A DNA stretch of 64,000 bases from Comamonadaceae bacterium 2FH (GCA_005503335.1 SCMQ01000001.1:186001-250000), one strand, 5' to 3'. Positions 1 through 9,122 are shown, numbered from the stretch's first letter. Program-made: numbers and translations. The notes: generated by a model not told the origin, from the sequence alone.

Positions 1-867
1 GCCGGCAATCGGCACGCGAGGACCGCCCTCGGTCAGCATCTGGCGAAGGTCTGCGAACATCAGCGAATTGAGGGTCCGCACCTGTTCCACGCTGCGCGTG
101 CGAAACGTCACCCCGATGTACTCGAGCCGGCGAAGTGCGTGCAAGTTGAAGTCGAATGCCGCTGTCGCGCCGCCGAGGCGGCCGACGTTGACAAGACGCC
201 CCTCGAGCGCGGCCGCGGCCATGCACTGGTTGAACGCGGCGCCCGAGACATTGTCGATGACGATGTCCGCGCCGTTGCCGTTCGTGGCATCCAGTACTTT
301 TCGCGACCAGTCGTCCTGGCTGCTGTCGATGGAGACGTCGCAGCCGAAGTCCCTGAGCTTGCTGCGTCGTTCCGCATGTCCGGACGTCCCGAGAACGAGG
401 CCTGCGCCGAGCGCCTTGGCGATCTGCATGCCGATCAGCCCCATCACCGAAGCAGCACCCTGCATGAGGACGGCTTGGCCAGGACGCAGCCTCCCGCGCG
501 TGACCAGGGCGTCGTGCATCGTCTGCAGCCCGAGCATGGACGACGCCGCTGCTGCCCAATCGATGTCGGCCTTGGGGATCGGCGCGGCCCGGCCGTAGTC
601 CGTGACCACGTACTCGGCGTACGCAGCAGGCCCGGTGCCCATCACGCGGTCGCCGACGCTGAACCCCCGGCACTCCGCCCCCACTTCCACCACTTCGCCG
701 GACCATTCCATTCCGATGATCTGGTCCGCCGGGGCGGTGAGTGAGTGCAAGTCGATGCGATTGACACCGATGGCACGCGTTCGCACGAGGATTTCATTCG
801 GATTTGGAGCGGGACGGGGTCTGTCCACGAGCCGGAGCCCGTCAGAGGTTGCAATGAAGGCCTTCAT
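1..867 (-). CDS. MDR-family quinone oxidoreductase-like enzyme, 3' end cut off by the window
   Basis: The translation begins MKAFIATSDGLRLVD at the ATG at 865-867 and stays open to the window edge. About 289 codons are visible; roughly 27 C-terminal residues are probably missing, judged from the intact paralogue at 20310-21260. It has the GroES-like N-terminal domain and the Rossmann segment of zinc-free medium-chain dehydrogenases related to NADPH:quinone reductase, including the stretch VLMQGAASVMGLIGMQIAK. Such enzymes reduce quinones or enones with NAD(P)H. The gene follows the Bug receptor at 928-1896 on the same strand, the same order as Bug then MDR at 22264-20310. The substrate is not predictable. 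Confidence 0.85.
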   Translation of the reverse strand, partial: MKAFIATSDGLRLVDRPRPAPNPNEILVRTRAIGVNRIDLHSLTAPADQIIGMEWSGEVVEVGAECRGFSVGDRVMGTGPAAYAEYVVTDYGRAAPIPKADIDWAAAASSMLGLQTMHDALVTRGRLRPGQAVLMQGAASVMGLIGMQIAKALGAGLVLGTSGHAERRSKLRDFGCDVSIDSSQDDWSRKVLDATNGNGADIVIDNVSGAAFNQCMAAAALEGRLVNVGRLGGATAAFDFNLHALRRLEYIGVTFRTRSVEQVRTLNSLMFADLRQMLTEGGPRVPIAG

Positions 868-927
868 GAATGTCTGAGGTTCGTTTGGGAGTCGGGGTGA
901 TTCGATGCGGCGAGTTGCCGTTGCAAC

Positions 928-1896
928 TCAATCGAGCCGGATGTTCAATTCCTTGATCAGCGGATGCCAGCGCGCGATCTCCTGCTTGAGGAAGGTGTCG
1001 AACTGCTCCGGCGTCGTCGCGAACGGCTCCATGCCCAGGCCTGTGAATTTCTTGGAGATCTCGGGGCTCATGAGCACTTCGCGCAGGTCGGAGTTCAGGC
1101 GGGCGATAACGTTGGCGGGCGTTCCCCGCGGAGCCGAAAGGCCAATCCAGGGATAGACCTCCACCCCTTCGACCCCCGCCTCCGCGGCCGTGGGCACATT
1201 GGGCAGTTGCGCAATGCGGCTCGGTGCGAGCACCGCCAGCGCCTTCAGCTTGCCGGTGGTCACGTGCGGCAGCGCGACGATCGTATCGATCGGCCCGACC
1301 GGCACCTGTCCGCTGAGGATGTCCTGTATGGCGGCGCCGGCACCCTTGTACTGGATGGGCGTAACCGGAAACCCCGCTCGCTTCCTGAGCAGTTCCATCC
1401 CCAACTGGTGGACAGTGCCGTTGCCCGGCGACGCGTACGACACGCCGCCGGGCTGGCGCTTGGCGTAGTCAATGAGTCCGCGCAAGTCGGAAAAGGGGGC
1501 TTGCGGATGCGCGACGATCAGGAGGGGCGCGCGGATGATCAGCGAGATGGGAGCAAAGTCCGCGACCGGGTCATAGGGCAGCTTGGAGAACAGAGCTCCG
1601 TTCAATGCGAGTGTTGCGCCATCGCCGGGTAACAGCGTATGACCGTCCGCCGGGGCCTTGGCGACGTAGCTCGCCGCAAGCATGCCGCTGGCACCGGGGC
1701 GATTCTCGATGACCACAGGCTGGCCGAGGCGCTGCGACAGGCCCGGGGCCAGGTTGCGCATCACCACGTCGATGCCACCGCCAGCCGCAAAGCCGACGAC
1801 GATGGTAATGGGCTTCGAAGGAAAGGTCTGGGCCCAGGCTGGCGCGATGGCCGCTGCTGCGGCGCCAATGCTGAACTGCCGGCGTGTGATCTGCAT
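928..1896 (-). CDS. Bug-family (tripartite tricarboxylate transporter) periplasmic solute-binding protein
   Basis: This 322-residue protein starts MQITRRQFSIG, a twin-arginine-like signal, followed by an AWAQ cleavage region and FPSKPITIVVGFAAGGG, the hallmark start of mature Bug receptors. The length fits the family. Bug proteins bind carboxylates or small aromatics in the periplasm, often for TctAB-type transporters, but no tctA or tctB gene is present here. The gene lies between the P450 (upstream) and an MDR enzyme (downstream), so a ligand related to the P450 pathway is likely. Its paralogue at 21296-22264 has an almost identical signal region, which marks the two as duplicates. Confidence 0.92.
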   Translation of the reverse strand: MQITRRQFSIGAAAAAIAPAWAQTFPSKPITIVVGFAAGGGIDVVMRNLAPGLSQRLGQPVVIENRPGASGMLAASYVAKAPADGHTLLPGDGATLALNGALFSKLPYDPVADFAPISLIIRAPLLIVAHPQAPFSDLRGLIDYAKRQPGGVSYASPGNGTVHQLGMELLRKRAGFPVTPIQYKGAGAAIQDILSGQVPVGPIDTIVALPHVTTGKLKALAVLAPSRIAQLPNVPTAAEAGVEGVEVYPWIGLSAPRGTPANVIARLNSDLREVLMSPEISKKFTGLGMEPFATTPEQFDTFLKQEIARWHPLIKELNIRLD

Positions 1897-1941
1897 GATG
1901 TCTCCTCGGTTTGGATGGAAGGTGTAAGCGGGCTGTTGGGT

Positions 1942-3213
1942 TTACCAGGTCACCATCAGCCGGCGCAGGGCGCGGAACGATGTGTTGGGCGTGTACGGAA
2001 AGGACTGGTCTGGCACGATTGCCAGGTTCGGCATGCGCGCGGCAACGCGTTTCAGCATGACCTCCAGCTCGATGCGTGCGAGCGGCGCACCCAGGCAGAA
2101 GTGCGTCCCTGCGCCGAACGCCACCTGCTGCAGCACGTTGCGGCGCCCGGGAGTGAAGGCGTCGGGCTCCGGGAACTGCTGGGGGTCGTGGTTGGCCGCG
2201 GCGAACTCCAGCAGGATGCGGCCCCCCGCCGGGATCGTGACGCCATCGAGTACGACATCTTCCTTGGCTTGCCGGCGCCAGGCTTGGACGGGGGGATCGA
2301 TACGGAGCGATTCCTCGATCACGGGGGCGAGAGCCTGCTCGCCCGCGCAGATCGCCTGCCACAGCTTGCGGTCTGCCAGCACGGCCTTGAACATGTTGGC
2401 TGCGGCGCTGGAAGTCGTCTCGTGTCCGGCGAACAGCAGGTTGAAAGCGGTGGCGCCGATCTCGTGCATCGTCATCTTGCTGTCGTCGCCATTGCGCGCA
2501 CGCAGCAGGTCGCTGATGTAGTCGTCTTGAAGGGACTCGGCCTTCTTGCGCACGAGGTCGAGCGCGTAGTGGTAGTAGACGACAGCCCCGGTGGAGAGCT
2601 CCACCTGTTCGGCTTCGGTGGGACGGCCCCAGGTCAGCACCACGCGGCTTGAAGCCCATTCTTTGACGCGCGCGACATCCTCGGCGGGCACACCCAGCAA
2701 CTGGAACAGGACCAGCGCGGGCACATCCCAGGTGAGGCCGGCCACCAGATCGGCGGGTTGCGAGCCAGCCAGCATGCGGTCGATGTAGGTGTCGACGGTG
2801 CTTTCCGTGAACGGCTTCAGCGCCTGCAGCCGCTCACGCGTCAGCGGGGCGCCGAAGAACGCGCGGTATTTCGTGTGCGACGGCGGGTCGTTGTTGACCA
2901 GCATCGGCGGCACGTCGAACCCGGACTCGGCGATGATGTTCCGAGCGTGCGGACACAGGGGCTTCAGCGGATCGGAGGCGATCATGGCCGAAAACCGTTG
3001 CGTGTCGCGCAGCACCGCCTTCACGGTTTCGAAGCGCGTGACCACCCAGGAACCGATCTCGGGCGAGAAGAACACGGGTTCGCTCTCCCGCAGTGCGTTC
3101 AGCGTCGGATAAGGATCGCGGACGAAGGCGGGATCGAACGGGTCGAATCGCTCGCTGGCGGGTGTGATCGGACCTTGTGCCTGCGAGGATGCTTCGGTGG
3201 AAAGTGGCCGCAT
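1942..3213 (-). CDS. cytochrome P450, bacterial class I type
   Basis: This 423-residue soluble P450 has all core signatures: the I-helix AGHETTS at residues 262-268, the ExxR motif (EESLR) near 300-304, and the haem-binding loop FGAGTHFCLG at 366-375 with Cys373 as the likely haem ligand. The start is supported by AAGGAG seven bases before the ATG at 3213. Class I P450s take electrons from a [2Fe-2S] ferredoxin and an FAD reductase. A reductase lies upstream at 5807-7021, but the ferredoxin of this locus is deleted and the only intact one is at 17264-17587. The substrate is unknown. Related fragments lie at 23542-24104. Confidence 0.96.
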   Translation of the reverse strand: MRPLSTEASSQAQGPITPASERFDPFDPAFVRDPYPTLNALRESEPVFFSPEIGSWVVTRFETVKAVLRDTQRFSAMIASDPLKPLCPHARNIIAESGFDVPPMLVNNDPPSHTKYRAFFGAPLTRERLQALKPFTESTVDTYIDRMLAGSQPADLVAGLTWDVPALVLFQLLGVPAEDVARVKEWASSRVVLTWGRPTEAEQVELSTGAVVYYHYALDLVRKKAESLQDDYISDLLRARNGDDSKMTMHEIGATAFNLLFAGHETTSSAAANMFKAVLADRKLWQAICAGEQALAPVIEESLRIDPPVQAWRRQAKEDVVLDGVTIPAGGRILLEFAAANHDPQQFPEPDAFTPGRRNVLQQVAFGAGTHFCLGAPLARIELEVMLKRVAARMPNLAIVPDQSFPYTPNTSFRALRRLMVTW

Positions 3214-3277
3214 CGGGACTCCTTGCCCGGCTTGCGAGCCGGGGACAGGGACAGACTAGGCCGCATCGCCCGGCCGG

Positions 3278-3853
3278 TCAGTCCCCCTCTGGCGGGACGG
3301 CGGGCCGCCCACCAAGGATGCGACGCAGCAGCGCGCGGTGCCCTGCGGCCGTCTGCGCGGCCTGCGCCCTGCGCTGGTCAGTCAATGCCGCGTACAGGTC
3401 GTGCCAGTCCGCTTCGGACAGGTAGTCCTGCGCGACGGGCAGCACGTAGTTTTCCTCGACTTCCATGTGCCCGAGATAGCCTTCCACGAAGGCGCGCAGG
3501 GGCAGCTCGAATGCCTCGCGCCGCTCGTCGCCCATGAGCTCCCAGGCCGTCAACGCGTGTTCGAGGTCCTGCACGGTGGTTTCGCCACGCCCATGTTCCG
3601 CCTCCAGTCGGTCGAGCACTGGCCGCAGCGCCGGACAACGCTCGCGGATCTTGGGAAAAAGCGCCTGCTCTTCTGCCGCGTGGTGCAGTCGCGCGGGGAT
3701 CTCGTCCATGTAGAACAGCATGGCGCGCAGGTGCTCGAAGTCAGGCCGGACATCGGGCTTGCGCGAGTTCGCCACTGTCTCGCGCAGTGCGTGGAGCACG
3801 CAGGCGAGGGCCCGGTGTTCATCGAGAATCAGCTTCAGCGCGGCGTGCTGCAT
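3278..3853 (-). CDS. hemerythrin-like HHE-domain protein
   Basis: The predicted protein of 191 residues from the ATG at 3851-3853 contains an HHE cation-binding four-helix bundle. Recurrent His/Glu ligands are visible in DEHRALACVLHALRE, RLHHAAEEQALFP and LGHMEVEENYVLP. Such proteins bind a di-iron centre and may sense or store O2 or protect against oxidative or nitrosative stress. It sits between the LuxR gene and the P450 on the same strand, so a role in supporting an oxygen-using locus is plausible but is an inference. The last codons (VPPEGD) run through a GTCCCC/GGGAC palindrome of the kind seen at several other gene ends here. A longer start at 3892 is possible but less family-like. Confidence 0.85.
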   Translation of the reverse strand: MQHAALKLILDEHRALACVLHALRETVANSRKPDVRPDFEHLRAMLFYMDEIPARLHHAAEEQALFPKIRERCPALRPVLDRLEAEHGRGETTVQDLEHALTAWELMGDERREAFELPLRAFVEGYLGHMEVEENYVLPVAQDYLSEADWHDLYAALTDQRRAQAAQTAAGHRALLRRILGGRPAVPPEGD

Positions 3854-3904
3854 GACGGCCTTGGGAGCATGATTCCATTGTCGCTCGCCCACGCGCCTTT
3901 GGCA

Positions 3905-3920
3905 GTCCCCTTGGAGGGGA
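3905..3920. repeat. short GC palindrome (GTCCCC ... GGGGA family)
   Basis: A GTCCCC arm and a GGGGA arm separated by five bases lie between the LuxR and hemerythrin-like genes. The same motif recurs at 3281-3298, 7805-7821, 11910-11926, 12465-12480, 17213-17229, 23495-23512, 36878-36894 and 63852-63868, often next to TGACA. It may act as a weak terminator or simply be a dispersed repeat. Confidence 0.6.
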
Positions 3921-3921
3921 A

Positions 3922-4770
3922 TCAGTGCACCGCGCGGGACGAGGCGAGTTCGAAACGGTGCCCGCGCCAGCGGCTCCAGCGCGCGAGGTACCAGATGAGC
4001 AACTCGCGCTCGCTGCCGATCGCCAGGCGCTGGTAAGCGCGCTTGCGATAGGTTTTCACGGTTTCTTCGCTGACCGACAGATCCAGCGCAATGCCCACCG
4101 ACAACAAGCCGTAGAGGATGCGCGCCGTGACCTCGGCCTCGCGTCGGGGCAGGGCGCTGGTGGCCACGATGCAGGTCTCGATTTCCTCGAGAGTGGTGAT
4201 TGCCTGCGCGACATTCGGGCGCGTCTGGCGCAGGTCGGCATGCTTGCCCAGCATCGCCATCAACAACTGCGCCGATTGGGCGACCTTCTCGATCGCCTCA
4301 CCCGCGAAGGGTGCATGGGGATCGGATCGCACGATGCTCAAGCCGAAGTCTGCGTTCGGCCCGTGCCCGCAAACCAGCAGGCGGTCGCGCACGTCCCGGT
4401 AGATATTCGAGCGCATGGCCGCATAGCCGCCGTCGCTGAAGTCCACGCGGATGATGCTCGGCTGCACGCCGCCGAGGCAGCGCTGGGCCTCGGTCATCGC
4501 GGGATCCCGCTTCCACCAGCCCTGACTCACGTAGGTTTCGACCCGGTCGCGAGCGGTGCGCTCGGGTTCCACGCAGCAGGCCGCCACTTCGCGCAGTTCA
4601 TCCTTGGCAAGACGGAAAGCCGCGAAGTGGTCGGCCCCGCAGAGCTCATTCAGGAAGCGGGCGAGCGCGGGACCGAACCGGTCCTCACCGATAGCATCCA
4701 CCAGCGTGGCGAGTGCCGCGTCCTGCGGCGTGGTTCGCGCGGCATTCTCGCGGACCGTCATGATGCTCAT
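3922..4770 (-). CDS. LuxR-type transcriptional regulator (copy 1)
   Basis: A protein of 282 residues; AGGAGA lies just upstream of the ATG at 4768-4770, and the paralogue has the same start. The C-terminal third is a LuxR helix-turn-helix (ALDLSVSEETVKTYRKRAYQ). The N-terminal two thirds look like a ligand-sensing domain of GAF type, but I cannot name the ligand. The close paralogue at 34196-35044 also sits beside an IclR gene. A palindrome with a third half-site lies 63-88 bases upstream of the start and is conserved at the other copy, which suggests autoregulation or control by the neighbouring IclR protein. Confidence 0.9.
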   Translation of the reverse strand: MSIMTVRENAARTTPQDAALATLVDAIGEDRFGPALARFLNELCGADHFAAFRLAKDELREVAACCVEPERTARDRVETYVSQGWWKRDPAMTEAQRCLGGVQPSIIRVDFSDGGYAAMRSNIYRDVRDRLLVCGHGPNADFGLSIVRSDPHAPFAGEAIEKVAQSAQLLMAMLGKHADLRQTRPNVAQAITTLEEIETCIVATSALPRREAEVTARILYGLLSVGIALDLSVSEETVKTYRKRAYQRLAIGSERELLIWYLARWSRWRGHRFELASSRAVH

Positions 4771-4832
4771 AGCTTGTCTCCTGGGAGCCAGGGCCCGGCG
4801 CACCAAGGGCCGTTGCCGATGATTCCATTTGC

Positions 4833-4858
4833 CGTAATTATATTACGCATCTCGTAAT
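4833..4858. promoter_or_regulatory. candidate operator upstream of LuxR copy 1
   Basis: CGTAATTATATTACG (4833-4847) is an inverted repeat with CGTAAT/ATTACG arms. It is followed after five bases by a third CGTAAT half-site (4853-4858). The same arrangement and spacing occur at 35113-35138 before LuxR copy 2. It is an AT-rich island in GC-rich DNA, as expected for a promoter. Confidence 0.7.
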
Positions 4859-4904
4859 CTTCCAAGCCCGTCAGGAACGAGCTCAGCCGCTAGCCAGGAT
4901 CACT

Positions 4905-5727
4905 TCACGGCGCCCCCATTCGCTGCGAGACCTGCCGAGCCTTCGCTCGCAACGCGCCCGCGATAGGACCGTCGAGTTCCACATCGATCACGCCGGCCGG
5001 CCGCATCACGCTGATCACGCCCGCGATCGCACCCGCATGGTCGAACACCGGGGCGGACAGACAGGCCATGCAGCCCCGGGTTCAGGTCTCCGCGCACCTG
5101 TGCGAGGCCATGCTCGCGTACACGCTCGAAGAGCGCCTCCATCTCTTCTTTCGTGATCCGCGGCAAGCTGGAAGGGCTGGCGCCGGGATGCCGCTTTCCT
5201 GCGAGTTCCTTTCGAAGGAAGGGATCGGTGATGCTGCGCGGCATGTAAGCCCCGAACACGCGGCCGGTGGACGACGAGAGGAGCGGCATGACCGAGCCAG
5301 GGCGGCCGCTGACGATCAACGCATCGTTGGTTTCCTCGAAGCGCACGAAGGTCGGTCCCGCTGCGACCCAGATCGCAAGGCCGGCTGTGTAACCCACCTC
5401 GTAGCGCAACTCGGCGAGCGCCTGCGCGCCCACGTTGACCACGTGCAGATGGCGCAGCGCCGCGAGTCCCAGCCGCACGGCCAGCGGGCCCAGCCGGTAT
5501 CCGCCGGAGGAGGGATCGCGCTCGGCGAGTCCGCCTCGGCAGAAACTCACCAGGTAGCGATGGGCCTTGGGCGGCGGCATCTCGGCGCGCTCGGCGACGG
5601 TCTTCAACATGAGCGGGGGGCCCATCTCGACGAGTGCGGAGAGAACCCGCAACGCCGTATCGACGGACTGGACGCCCCCACCGTTTTTCTCGTCGATGCC
5701 TTCTCCGGCCGTCTTCTTCTCACCCAT
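4905..5727 (-). pseudogene. IclR-family regulator, frameshifted by a 4-bp tandem duplication
   Basis: From the ATG at 5725-5727 the protein matches the intact IclR paralogue at 35209-36024: a winged-helix N-terminus (TVAERAEMPPPKAHRYLVSF) and then an effector domain. At 5057-5064 the tetranucleotide ACAG is doubled, whereas the paralogue has it once. This shifts the frame after NPGLHGLS, so the effector-domain end is lost and a foreign tail ends at 4900. Reading on in the original frame restores the family ending QRMGAP and a stop at 4905-4907. The DNA-binding half is intact, so a truncated repressor might still be made, but effector response is probably broken. A sequencing error cannot be excluded. 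Confidence 0.85.
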
Positions 5728-5806
5728 GGGGGACTCCGCCACTGCTGCAATCCAGGATGGAGGGGAGACTAGCATGCGGCCTGCTGCAGCGTGAAGCCCG
5801 GGCGCG

Positions 5807-7021
5807 TCAGGGGTTCGCAAGCGTCTTCAGGAAAAAAGCGGGGTGAAGGGCCTGGTCCGGCGTAAGCGGGGTGCGCTTGCCCAACAGCTTGCGGGCGATC
5901 ATGTGATCGGCGGGGCGGTTGACGGACTCAACGGCACACAGCTCCCCGTCGGCAACGCACAGCACGGAAAAGCTCCGGGCGTCGCCGATCAGAACATGCT
6001 CGGCGTGCTCGGGGCGCAGCCCGGCGATCTGCAGCTTGAACGCCCCCTGGTCACTCCAGAACCACGGTACCGCCGCGTAGGGCGGGACAACCCGACCCGC
6101 GAGCCGGGATGCGACCGCGCGCGCCTGGTCGGTCGCGTTCTGCACCGATTCGAGCCGGATCGGCTTGCCCGTGCGCGCGTGCGGGAACTGCGCAATGTCG
6201 CCGATGGCCGAGATGCACGGGTCCGAGGTCACGTGCGATGCATCGACGACGACACCGTTGTCGACTGCCAGGCCGCACTGCCGCGCCAACTCGCAATTCG
6301 GCACCGCACCCACGCCTACCACGATGAGATCGGCGGGAAGCCGGCGGCCATCCGCGGTCAGCACCGCCGTGGCCCTGCCTTCGGTTCTCTCGAAGGCTTC
6401 CACCTGGGTCTGCATGAGCAACTGCGTGCCCTCGCTTCGGTGATAGTCAGCGAAAAGCTCCGATGCCTGTCGAGACAGCACGCGCGCCATCGGACGGTCC
6501 GCGACATCCACGACGCTGACCTCGCTGCCGAAGCTGCGGGCCGACGATGCGAACTCCAGCCCGATGAACCCAGCGCCTATGACGACAGTGTGGGTGGACG
6601 TCCTGAGCGCGTCGCGGAGCCTGTCGGCGTCGTCGAGGGTCTGTAGCGCGATCACATGATCGAGCTCTGCCCCGGGCAGCGCCAGGCTGCGCGGACGCGA
6701 GCCCGTGGCCAGCACGAGATGGTCATAGCCAACCGTTTCGCCGGAGGGCAGGTGCACGCGTTGCGCCGTACGGTCGATGCCCTCGACACTGCCGGTAAGC
6801 CGGCGTATGCGATGCGTGTCGAAGAAGTCCGCGGCACGGAATGCCAGGTCGTCCTTTCGCACATTGCCCAGCAGGTACCCTTTCGAAAGCGGCGGCCGCT
6901 GGTAGGGCAGGTGGCCTTCGTCCCCGATCAGGGTCACATCACCTTCGAACGCCTGCTGGCGCAGGGCGGCCGCGCACTGGAACCCAGCGTGACCGGCGCC
7001 GATGATGACCACGGAGCTCAT
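5807..7021 (-). CDS. FAD/NAD-dependent ferredoxin reductase (P450 electron-transfer type)
   Basis: This 404-residue protein is typical of putidaredoxin- and rhodocoxin-reductase-like enzymes. It has an N-terminal FAD site (IIGAGHAGFQCA), the PYQRPPLSKGYL motif, a second NAD(P)H dinucleotide fold (VIGAGFIGLEFA), the late FAD-binding stretch ISAIGDIAQFP and a C-terminal reductase domain. It passes electrons from NAD(P)H to a [2Fe-2S] ferredoxin, here presumably for the P450 at 1942-3213. Its ATG overlaps the stop of the VOC gene (ATGA at 7018-7021), so the two are probably translationally coupled. A longer reading frame upstream lies inside the VOC gene and was rejected. Confidence 0.94.
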   Translation of the reverse strand: MSSVVIIGAGHAGFQCAAALRQQAFEGDVTLIGDEGHLPYQRPPLSKGYLLGNVRKDDLAFRAADFFDTHRIRRLTGSVEGIDRTAQRVHLPSGETVGYDHLVLATGSRPRSLALPGAELDHVIALQTLDDADRLRDALRTSTHTVVIGAGFIGLEFASSARSFGSEVSVVDVADRPMARVLSRQASELFADYHRSEGTQLLMQTQVEAFERTEGRATAVLTADGRRLPADLIVVGVGAVPNCELARQCGLAVDNGVVVDASHVTSDPCISAIGDIAQFPHARTGKPIRLESVQNATDQARAVASRLAGRVVPPYAAVPWFWSDQGAFKLQIAGLRPEHAEHVLIGDARSFSVLCVADGELCAVESVNRPADHMIARKLLGKRTPLTPDQALHPAFFLKTLANP

Positions 7022-7686
7022 TGCGGCCTCATTTCCTCGCTGTCGTGTTCGTAGCGCTTTCGCACTTGCACGCAAAGCTCGGTGAGCGCTTCCACGACGT
7101 TGCGACCCTCCTTTATCGCCTTGTTCTTGGTCTCGACCCACAACTCGAGGTCGGCCTTCGCCTTGGCGTCGTGGCGGTTCCAGTTCTTGTCAAGCGGCGT
7201 CGTGATCTCCATGCGAAGGCCCGCCGGGTCGGTGAAGTAGATGCTGAGGATCAGGCCCTTGTGGTCCGTGGGTCCCTGGACGTCCAGGCCGTTGGACTTC
7301 AGCCATTCGTACCACCTCATGACTTCATCGCGATCCGCGGCCTGCAACGCGACGTGGGTGAAAACGTCGTAGGCGATGTGCGAGGACTTCGCGGGCGGCG
7401 GCACGCCCGGGGCTTCGAAGAATGCCAGCGTCGAACCGTCCGCCATCCGGAAGAACAGGTGGAAGTAGGGAATCTTCAGGCCCGTGGACGGACTCGTGTC
7501 CTCGATCACCGTGCTGACCAGGTCCATCCCCATGATCCGCGTGTAGAACTCCGCCGTCGCCGCGGCGTCCGGGGTCACCCACGCAGCGTGATTGAGCATC
7601 ATCGGTGTGAGGCCGGGGTTCGGGCGTCCGGGCTGGCTCAGGGACAGGGTGGGTCGCTTTGGCAGTGCGTCGGTCATGTCGGTCAT
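7018..7686 (-). CDS. VOC (glyoxalase/extradiol-dioxygenase fold) protein, copy 1
   Basis: A protein of 222 residues with two beta-alpha-beta-beta-beta modules. Candidate metal ligands are His in LNHAAWVTPDAA, His in VFTHVALQA and Glu in LRMEITTP. VOC enzymes include extradiol dioxygenases, lyases and isomerases; the reaction here is unknown. It is the first gene of the operon leading into the ferredoxin reductase, and is paralogous to the VOC gene at 17614-18255, which follows an intact ferredoxin. Its N-terminus (MTDMTDALPKRP) differs from copy 2 because the original start region was rearranged: the old MQTTAP start survives as a short coupled frame just upstream. Confidence 0.9.
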   Translation of the reverse strand: MTDMTDALPKRPTLSLSQPGRPNPGLTPMMLNHAAWVTPDAAATAEFYTRIMGMDLVSTVIEDTSPSTGLKIPYFHLFFRMADGSTLAFFEAPGVPPPAKSSHIAYDVFTHVALQAADRDEVMRWYEWLKSNGLDVQGPTDHKGLILSIYFTDPAGLRMEITTPLDKNWNRHDAKAKADLELWVETKNKAIKEGRNVVEALTELCVQVRKRYEHDSEEMRPQ

Positions 7687-7733
7687 GTCAGCTCCGGGGA
7701 CAAGCCTTCACTTCGTGGGGCGGTGGTTTGCAT
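7683..7733 (-). other. 16-codon upstream frame, remnant of the original VOC start
   Basis: This frame begins MQTTAP, exactly as VOC copy 2 does at 17614, with the same upstream CTTCAACCGGAGAA ribosome-binding region. It then diverges and stops at a TGA overlapping the ATG of VOC copy 1 (ATGA). It is probably a relic that now acts as a translationally coupled leader. Confidence 0.65.
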
Positions 7734-7767
7734 GGAATGCTTCTCCGGTTGAAGGGTGCCGCGAGGG

Positions 7768-7855
7768 CATGGCTTCAATGTCCTGCACGTGCGCGATGGT
7801 GTCAGTCCCCTCGCTGGGGACGTTGGCGGCGTAGGCGCTGCAGTGCGGAACGCAC
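7768..7855 (-). repeat. livM 3'-end repeat with ferredoxin-deletion scar
   Basis: The minus strand reads [13 protein letters not shown], a GD end and a stop (7855-7802), the same ending as livM at 17232. The spacer then runs to ATGCC (7770), matching the start of the ferredoxin gene at 17264. After that the sequence jumps to the spacer that follows the ferredoxin gene. A whole ferredoxin gene has therefore been lost here. Confidence 0.8.
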
Positions 7856-8016
7856 GCATGATCACCACCCCAGTTCCGTCTAAAAGGGATCGGGGGCCTT
7901 TCATCGCCAAGTCGTCGATGTGGGTAGACGGAGTGAGTGCACCACCAGATCAATGCCTCGTCCGACAATCCCCGGGAATCAAGCGGCGCACAAGTCCGAA
8001 CACCTCGTGCGAGGCC

Positions 8017-9060
8017 TCAAATGGCGCAGCCAGGGCTGGCGGCGGCCTGCTCTTGAACTTCTTGGTACGCCTTGCCTGCCGCCACTGCGGTCGGCGCTGG
8101 CAGCGCGACGCCATTCTTGGCGGCCACGATTTCGGCCATGATCGACAGCGCGATCTCTGCTGGCGTCTTGCTGCCGATGTACAGGCCCGCAGGCCCGTGC
8201 AAGCCATCCAGGGTCTCGTCGGCGAGGTCGAAATGCGTGCGCAGCCGCGTGCGCCGCTGCTCGCTGTTGCGACGCGAGCCGATGGCGCCGACGTAGAAGG
8301 CCTTCGAGTGCAGCGCGTCGATCAGCGCCAGGTCGTCGAGCTTGGGGTCGTGCGTCAGCGCCACCACGGCGGTTCGCGCATCCGGCCGCAGCAACAATAT
8401 GAGGTCGTCCGGCATCTCGCGGCTGACCGCCACGCCGGCAAGGTTCCACGTCGCGCGGTGCTCCTCCCGCGGGTCGCACACGATCACCTCGAATCCCAGG
8501 CTCAGCGCCATCTCGCAGAGATAGCGAGACAGGTCGCCGGCTCCGATCACGATCAGGCGTATTTGCGGGCCGAAGTAGGTCGTAAGGTGGGTGCCGTCGA
8601 GGCGTGGCACGCCGTCGCGTCGGCCCTCGTTCAGCGCCACGGCTCCAGTGTGCATATCCAGCACCCGTTCGGTACTGCGCCGCAGCTGGCACGCGGCCAA
8701 CAGTTCGGGCAACCGGCTCTCTGTTGACACCGGCTCGAGCACGAGTTCGACGGTCCCCCCGCATGGCAGGCCGAACCGATGAGCTTGGTCGGCCGTGATG
8801 CCGTAGCGCTGAACCGTCGGCCTGGATGCACTGCAGGCCGCCTGCACTCCACCATCACGGATGCGCCGGATGAGGTCGTCCTCGATGCAGCCGCCGGATA
8901 CCGAGCCAACCGTCTCGCCTCGTTCGTTAATCGCCATCAGCGAGCCCGGCGGCCGGGGCGACGAGCCCCAAGTCCGCGCCACGGTGACCAGCACGACCGG
9001 CAGGCCACAGCTGTGCCAAGTGTGTGCCTGCTCCAGCACAAGGGTGTCGAGATCCTTCAT
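8017..9060 (-). CDS. xdhC: XdhC/CoxI-family molybdenum-hydroxylase maturation factor
   Basis: A protein of 347 residues. The N-terminal XdhC/CoxI domain has [18 protein letters not shown] and the conserved SGGCIEDD motif. The C-terminal half is a Rossmann-like domain ([17 protein letters not shown]) with [13 protein letters not shown] near the end. XdhC proteins bind the molybdenum cofactor, promote its sulfuration and hand it to xanthine-dehydrogenase-type enzymes. It lies directly after the Mo-hydroxylase subunit genes at 9123-11802 on the same strand, with a gap of about 60 bases, and surely serves that enzyme. Confidence 0.93.
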   Translation of the reverse strand: MKDLDTLVLEQAHTWHSCGLPVVLVTVARTWGSSPRPPGSLMAINERGETVGSVSGGCIEDDLIRRIRDGGVQAACSASRPTVQRYGITADQAHRFGLPCGGTVELVLEPVSTESRLPELLAACQLRRSTERVLDMHTGAVALNEGRRDGVPRLDGTHLTTYFGPQIRLIVIGAGDLSRYLCEMALSLGFEVIVCDPREEHRATWNLAGVAVSREMPDDLILLLRPDARTAVVALTHDPKLDDLALIDALHSKAFYVGAIGSRRNSEQRRTRLRTHFDLADETLDGLHGPAGLYIGSKTPAEIALSIMAEIVAAKNGVALPAPTAVAAGKAYQEVQEQAAASPGCAI

Positions 9061-9122
9061 CGGGTCGGCGTGGTAGGTGTTTGGACTGATACAGGCTCAC
9101 CTTGTGATCCTGCGCTCGCCGA

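Noticed and set aside
7856-8016. Possible small gene between the livM tail and XdhC
   Set aside because: Short open frames exist on both strands but none has a ribosome site with a recognisable product.
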